NCBI GenBank assembly: GCA_017964485.1
Contig: JAGCRW010000008.1
Coordinates: forward strand, 1-43,007
DNA from: Muribaculaceae bacterium
GTDB lineage: Bacteria > Bacteroidota > Bacteroidia > Bacteroidales > Muribaculaceae
Length of the DNA stretch: 43,007 nucleotides
Reading direction: 5' to 3'
The position numbers were made by a program, and so were the translations under genes. Every line of letters starts with the position of its first letter. The first letter of the stretch is position 1. Below are positions 40,629 through 43,007 of the stretch, piece by piece. Under the pieces are notes generated by a model. The model did no database searches. It was not told the origin of the DNA and saw only the letters and a list, made by a program, of their open reading frames with translations.

Positions 40629-41102
40629 ATGAACCGACAAGTTATTACACAACTGACAACGGCCGAACGCTTGACACTATTTGAGCAAATCTTTGCCTCA
40701 CAGGGCGAACGCTCTCGCGTTGAATTTGCGTCCTGCGTTTTGAGCGACATGGCTTTTATGTTCGACTTTGCGAATGCGAATTTAGTGGAAATAAAATGGT
40801 CAAAAGACGAGTGCGAATTGGGCGAGATAATTGAGCGCATCAACCACCTTCTCTCGCCTGAGACTGAGCAGAAATTCGAACTTGGCATGCCTTATTTCAT
40901 TCATGCCATTTTACCGCTAGAGCCTATTCTCGCACAAAAAGTGATCCACTGGCTCCAGTACGACGAACCTATCGCGATGGAACACTTCGTGACCATCAGC
41001 GACACCGACGACATTACCATTCGCGTCGCCCTCATCAAAAACGAAATCGGCAACAAAATCGCCGACGATATAGAGAAAGATAACAGAATTATAAATATTT
41101 AA
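40629..41102 (+). CDS. Unknown protein, first gene of the three-gene cassette
   Basis: The 157-residue product has no signal peptide or membrane helix. The N-terminal half looks helical (TTAERLTLFEQIFASQGERSR) and the centre has short hydrophobic segments (MAFMFDFANANLVEIKW, GMPYFIHAILPLEPILAQK). The end is acidic with DTDDITIRVALIK. I recognise no family. It is separated by 14 bp from the nuclease-like gene, so the three genes through 42381 form an operon. Its base composition is close to the genome average, unlike the next gene. Confidence 0.7.
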   Translation: MNRQVITQLTTAERLTLFEQIFASQGERSRVEFASCVLSDMAFMFDFANANLVEIKWSKDECELGEIIERINHLLSPETEQKFELGMPYFIHAILPLEPILAQKVIHWLQYDEPIAMEHFVTISDTDDITIRVALIKNEIGNKIADDIEKDNRIINI

Positions 41103-41116
41103 AAAAACAGAGAATT

Positions 41117-41806
41117 ATGGCAGAAATGGCAATTGGTTATGGTAGCGAATTTCAGCTACTTAGGTATCTTGGTCATCATAGACAAGACCTTAATCAAGCA
41201 ATCATTGATCAGTTGAAAATTGAGTCTGGTGAGATTCAATGGGTTGATTATCCAGTTAATCTAAATCGTGACTCCATGGATGGAGAATACAAAGGTGTTG
41301 AATGCTTTAAAAATAGTATTGATATTGATTATCAAAAACTACAAGAAGAATGGAAGAAGTTTTGGCCTCAGAGTGGTAATTCCCAGAATTGGGACGGAAT
41401 CTTCACTATTGGCAATAAATGGTATTTTGTTGAAGCAAAAGCTCATCTTGATGAAGCATATCAAAAATGCCAAGCGACAAGTAAGCAAAGCATTGATCAA
41501 ATAATAAAAGCTTTTGAAAAGGCTACGGGAGACTCGGTTAAGGCGGAAAAATGGTTTAAATCTGATTGTTATCAACTTGCTAACAGACTGGCATTTATTC
41601 ATTTTTGTAAGGAGAACGGCATAAAAGCAGAATTAGTTTATATTCTTTTTATTAATGGATATAGGATTAATACGAAAAAGAATGTCTGTGACAAACAAAA
41701 ATGGCAAGAACTAATGGAAGAGGAGTTCAAGATTCTAGATCTTCCAAAAAAGTTGAAAGAAAAAGTGGGTATCGTTTACATTGATTGTAAAAAAGGAAAA
41801 CAATGA
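41117..41806 (+). CDS. PD-(D/E)XK-like nuclease-fold protein, AT-rich
   Basis: The 229-residue protein contains NWDGIFTIGNKWYFVEAKAH. Asp93 is followed 13 residues later by Glu106-Ala-Lys108, the spacing and order of a PD-(D/E)XK active site on adjacent strands. The surrounding pattern (strand, turn, strand, then a long helix with SKQSIDQIIKAFEKA) also fits. The gene is clearly richer in A and T, with AT-ending codons, than its neighbours, suggesting acquisition. It overlaps the metallophosphoesterase start by 4 nt (ATGA). It could be a restriction-type or defence nuclease; a non-catalytic role cannot be excluded. Confidence 0.72.
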   Translation: MAEMAIGYGSEFQLLRYLGHHRQDLNQAIIDQLKIESGEIQWVDYPVNLNRDSMDGEYKGVECFKNSIDIDYQKLQEEWKKFWPQSGNSQNWDGIFTIGNKWYFVEAKAHLDEAYQKCQATSKQSIDQIIKAFEKATGDSVKAEKWFKSDCYQLANRLAFIHFCKENGIKAELVYILFINGYRINTKKNVCDKQKWQELMEEEFKILDLPKKLKEKVGIVYIDCKKGKQ

Positions 41807-42381
41807 CTATCCTTCACCTAAGTGACACACATGGGCTGCAAGAGCGGTTGGGGGCTATGCCTCCGGCCGATGTGATTGTGCATAGCGGCGATTTTACTCA
41901 CAGTGGTACAGAAGAAGAGGTGCTCGACTTCCTCAACTGGTTTATTTCACTTGATTATCCCAACAAAATCTTTGTGGTTGGCAATCACGACCTTTGCTTG
42001 TGGGATGCCGAAGACATTGAAGACCTGCCTTCCAATGTGCATTTCTTGCAAGACAGAAGCATTACCATAGATGGTGTGAAATTCTTTGGCCTTGGCTATA
42101 ACCATCCCGAAGAATTGATTGACCCTGCAACCGATGTTTTAATAACCCATGAGCCACCGCTCGAAATACTGGATTACTCTATGGGCATGCATTGGGGCAA
42201 CTTGCCGCTACGAGAACGGGTGGAACTAGTCAAACCACAATTGCACCTCTTCGGTCATGCCCACGAAAGTTATGGCACCACCGAGCGCGACGGCATTATT
42301 TTCAGTAATGGCTCATTGCTTGACGACTACAATAAACTTGTCAACTCGCCGCGAATGATTCAAGTGAGTTTGGGCAGGTAA
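41803..42381 (+). CDS. Calcineurin-like metallophosphoesterase
   Basis: The 192-residue protein holds all metallophosphoesterase motifs: SDTH (Asp8, His10), GD at 29-30, GNHD (60-63), THEP (His116) and GHAH (151-154). It is a single-domain enzyme that binds two metal ions and could hydrolyse phosphodiesters or phosphomonoesters; the substrate is unknown. It overlaps the nuclease-like gene by 4 nt and ends the operon. The family includes small cytosolic phosphoesterases of many kinds, so a link with the nuclease-like partner rests on context only. Confidence 0.92.
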   Translation: MTILHLSDTHGLQERLGAMPPADVIVHSGDFTHSGTEEEVLDFLNWFISLDYPNKIFVVGNHDLCLWDAEDIEDLPSNVHFLQDRSITIDGVKFFGLGYNHPEELIDPATDVLITHEPPLEILDYSMGMHWGNLPLRERVELVKPQLHLFGHAHESYGTTERDGIIFSNGSLLDDYNKLVNSPRMIQVSLGR

Positions 42382-42401
42382 AGGGTGAGATTAAGGCAGG
42401 G

Positions 42402-42639
42402 CAAGATTCACTTCGTGCATCTTGTGCGCTCCCGCGGGGCCGCGGGTAATGAAGGTCGAAACGGCACTTGAACGAGGACAAGATTCACTCGCGTTCGCTC
42501 GTGCATCTTGAATGGGGAGGAAGTACAGCGAGCAACCGATTGCTTCGCAATCATTGGTTGTTTCGTTATGGCAGATCACTCAAACAAGTTTGGAACTGTA
42601 AAAAGGACAAGATTCACTCGCATGCGCTCGTGCATCTTG
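42402..42639. repeat. Three copies of a CAAGATTCAC...GTGCATCTTG hairpin
   Basis: The copies lie at 42402-42424, 42479-42510 and 42608-42639; each folds on itself. The two longer copies are preceded by AGGA, giving AGGACAAGATTC, which equals the antisense of the tRNA-Ser 3' end at 42790-42800. On the minus strand the third copy is followed by TCCTTTTT and could terminate transcription. Confidence 0.75.
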
Positions 42640-42653
42640 GGTGGGGGGTGCAC

Positions 42654-42780
42654 TATGTGAAAGAAACGGCACCTTATGGTGCTTTTGTTTTTCTCGTGTG
42701 TACCCATTTCCAAGCAAGCTTGGATGGTCACACACGAAAAAAACAGTCTCGAATTTCATCGAGACCGTTTCTTTCACATA
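42654..42780. other. Nested multi-hairpin element
   Basis: A 16-bp perfect inverted repeat (42654-42669 with 42765-42780) encloses three hairpins: GCACC-TTAT-GGTGC (42669-42682, then a T run, + strand), a long hairpin with CCAAG/CTTGG apex (about 42694-42736), and GTCTCGA...TCGAGAC (42746-42765). Read on the minus strand, the last is followed by a T run and would terminate the tRNA-Ser transcript. Confidence 0.7.
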
Positions 42781-42783
42781 AAG

Positions 42784-42870
42784 CGGAGAGGACAAGATTC
42801 GAACTTGCGGTAGAGTTACCCCTACGGCAGTTTAGCAAACTGCTGGTTTCAGCCACTCACCCACCTCTCC
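42784..42870 (-). tRNA. tRNA-Ser (anticodon GCU)
   Basis: The minus strand folds into an 87-nt class II tRNA. The acceptor stem pairs GGAGAGG with CCTCTCC, with a G discriminator base as in tRNA-Ser. The anticodon loop reads TTTGCTAAA, giving GCT, which reads AGC and AGU serine codons. A long variable arm (GTAGGGGTAACTCTAC) is typical of tRNA-Ser, and the T loop is GTTCGAATC. CCA is not encoded. A terminator-like hairpin follows. Confidence 0.95.
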
Positions 42871-42906
42871 AGTGCCATTAGTGCTGAATTTTTCATTAAG
42901 CGACTG

Positions 42907-42914
42907 CAAAATTA
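42907..42914 (-). promoter_or_regulatory. -7 element of the tRNA-Ser gene
   Basis: TAATTTTG on the minus strand, in the context GCACTAATTTTGCAGTCG that is identical to the aldolase promoter region at 6875-6892. The -33 element is not clear. The tRNA begins about 37 nt downstream. Confidence 0.6.
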
Positions 42915-43007
42915 GTGCTTTTTTGGTTATCAGCCACATTTTTTTTGAAAATTATTTCATCTCCTCTTGTATCCTTGCCCACAAGTATCTATATATCAAG
43001 ATCTAAG

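Larger units (their letters stand above)
42382..42783. other. 402-bp non-coding region of hairpin repeats
   Basis: No convincing gene. The frame at 42468-42881 is an artefact of the repeats and of the antisense of the tRNA. The region holds three hairpin repeats (42402-42639), a GC-rich piece (CGCGGGGCCGCGGG near 42432) and a nested hairpin element (42654-42780). Confidence 0.7.

Noticed and set aside
42402-42639. Three hairpin repeats considered as a CRISPR array
   Set aside because: Only three copies of unequal length and spacing, with no cas genes; they are better seen as dispersed hairpins.
42468-42881. Open frame of 137 codons across the hairpin repeats
   Set aside because: It is made of repeats and the antisense of tRNA-Ser, with no recognisable protein features.

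Overview
The window looks like chromosomal DNA of a gut-type Bacteroidales bacterium, most likely Prevotellaceae or Muribaculaceae. The evidence is recurrent Bacteroidetes promoters (TTTG, 19-20 nt, TAnnTTTG), a SusE/SusF-like protein, DUF4954, FISUMP domains, dockerin-type repeats, a class II aldolase of the Bacteroidales type, and a scarcity of Shine-Dalgarno sites. The genus is an inference; no 16S gene is present.

Layout. 1-5.7 kb: the 3' end of a secreted FISUMP-repeat protein, a Gly/Asn/Arg-rich secreted protein, a Fur-family regulator overlapping a YqaE/Pmp3 membrane protein, a second 50-residue YqaE/Pmp3 gene that is easily missed, and a WG-repeat lipoprotein, with degenerate intergenic repeats between them. 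5.8-15.3 kb: fructose-bisphosphate aldolase behind a duplicated promoter cassette; a PP2C-type phosphatase with a transmembrane anchor, an RNA 2'-O-methyltransferase and a membrane protein in one operon; an aminotransferase; a small secreted protein; a Vat/CatB-like acetyltransferase; an ADP-ribosylglycohydrolase; and radA. 15.3-22 kb: a secreted dockerin/SusE-F-like glycan-binding protein, a DUF4954 beta-helix protein and a second secreted protein with a related module. 22-28.5 kb (minus strand): housekeeping genes for Hsp15-like S4 protein, peptidyl-tRNA hydrolase, ribosomal protein L25, an AddB-like PD-(D/E)XK nuclease and DNA polymerase III delta prime.

28.5-37.5 kb (minus strand) is the most unusual part. 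In transcription order it encodes an FHA/transmembrane/zinc-ribbon protein, an Asp-rich repeat protein, a zinc-ribbon protein, an exported caspase-like protease with an EF-hand-like loop, a second Asp-rich repeat protein, a zinc-ribbon/FHA protein, an exported Sel1-repeat protein and, from its own promoter, a membrane Ser/Thr kinase with a non-RD catalytic loop. The two Asp-rich proteins share a membrane segment, a KHYDL-(D)n motif, a small folded domain and acidic heptad repeats. I propose a phospho-signalling system with a caspase-like output. The PP2C phosphatase at 7.1 kb and the Asp-rich lipoprotein at 39.5 kb are possible distant partners.

37.6-43 kb: truA, an exported esterase, the acidic lipoprotein, a compact three-gene cassette (unknown protein, AT-rich PD-(D/E)XK-like protein, metallophosphoesterase) that may be an accessory or defence island, then an array of hairpin repeats, a nested multi-hairpin element and a tRNA-Ser(GCU). 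All calls come from reading the sequence; no database search was run.
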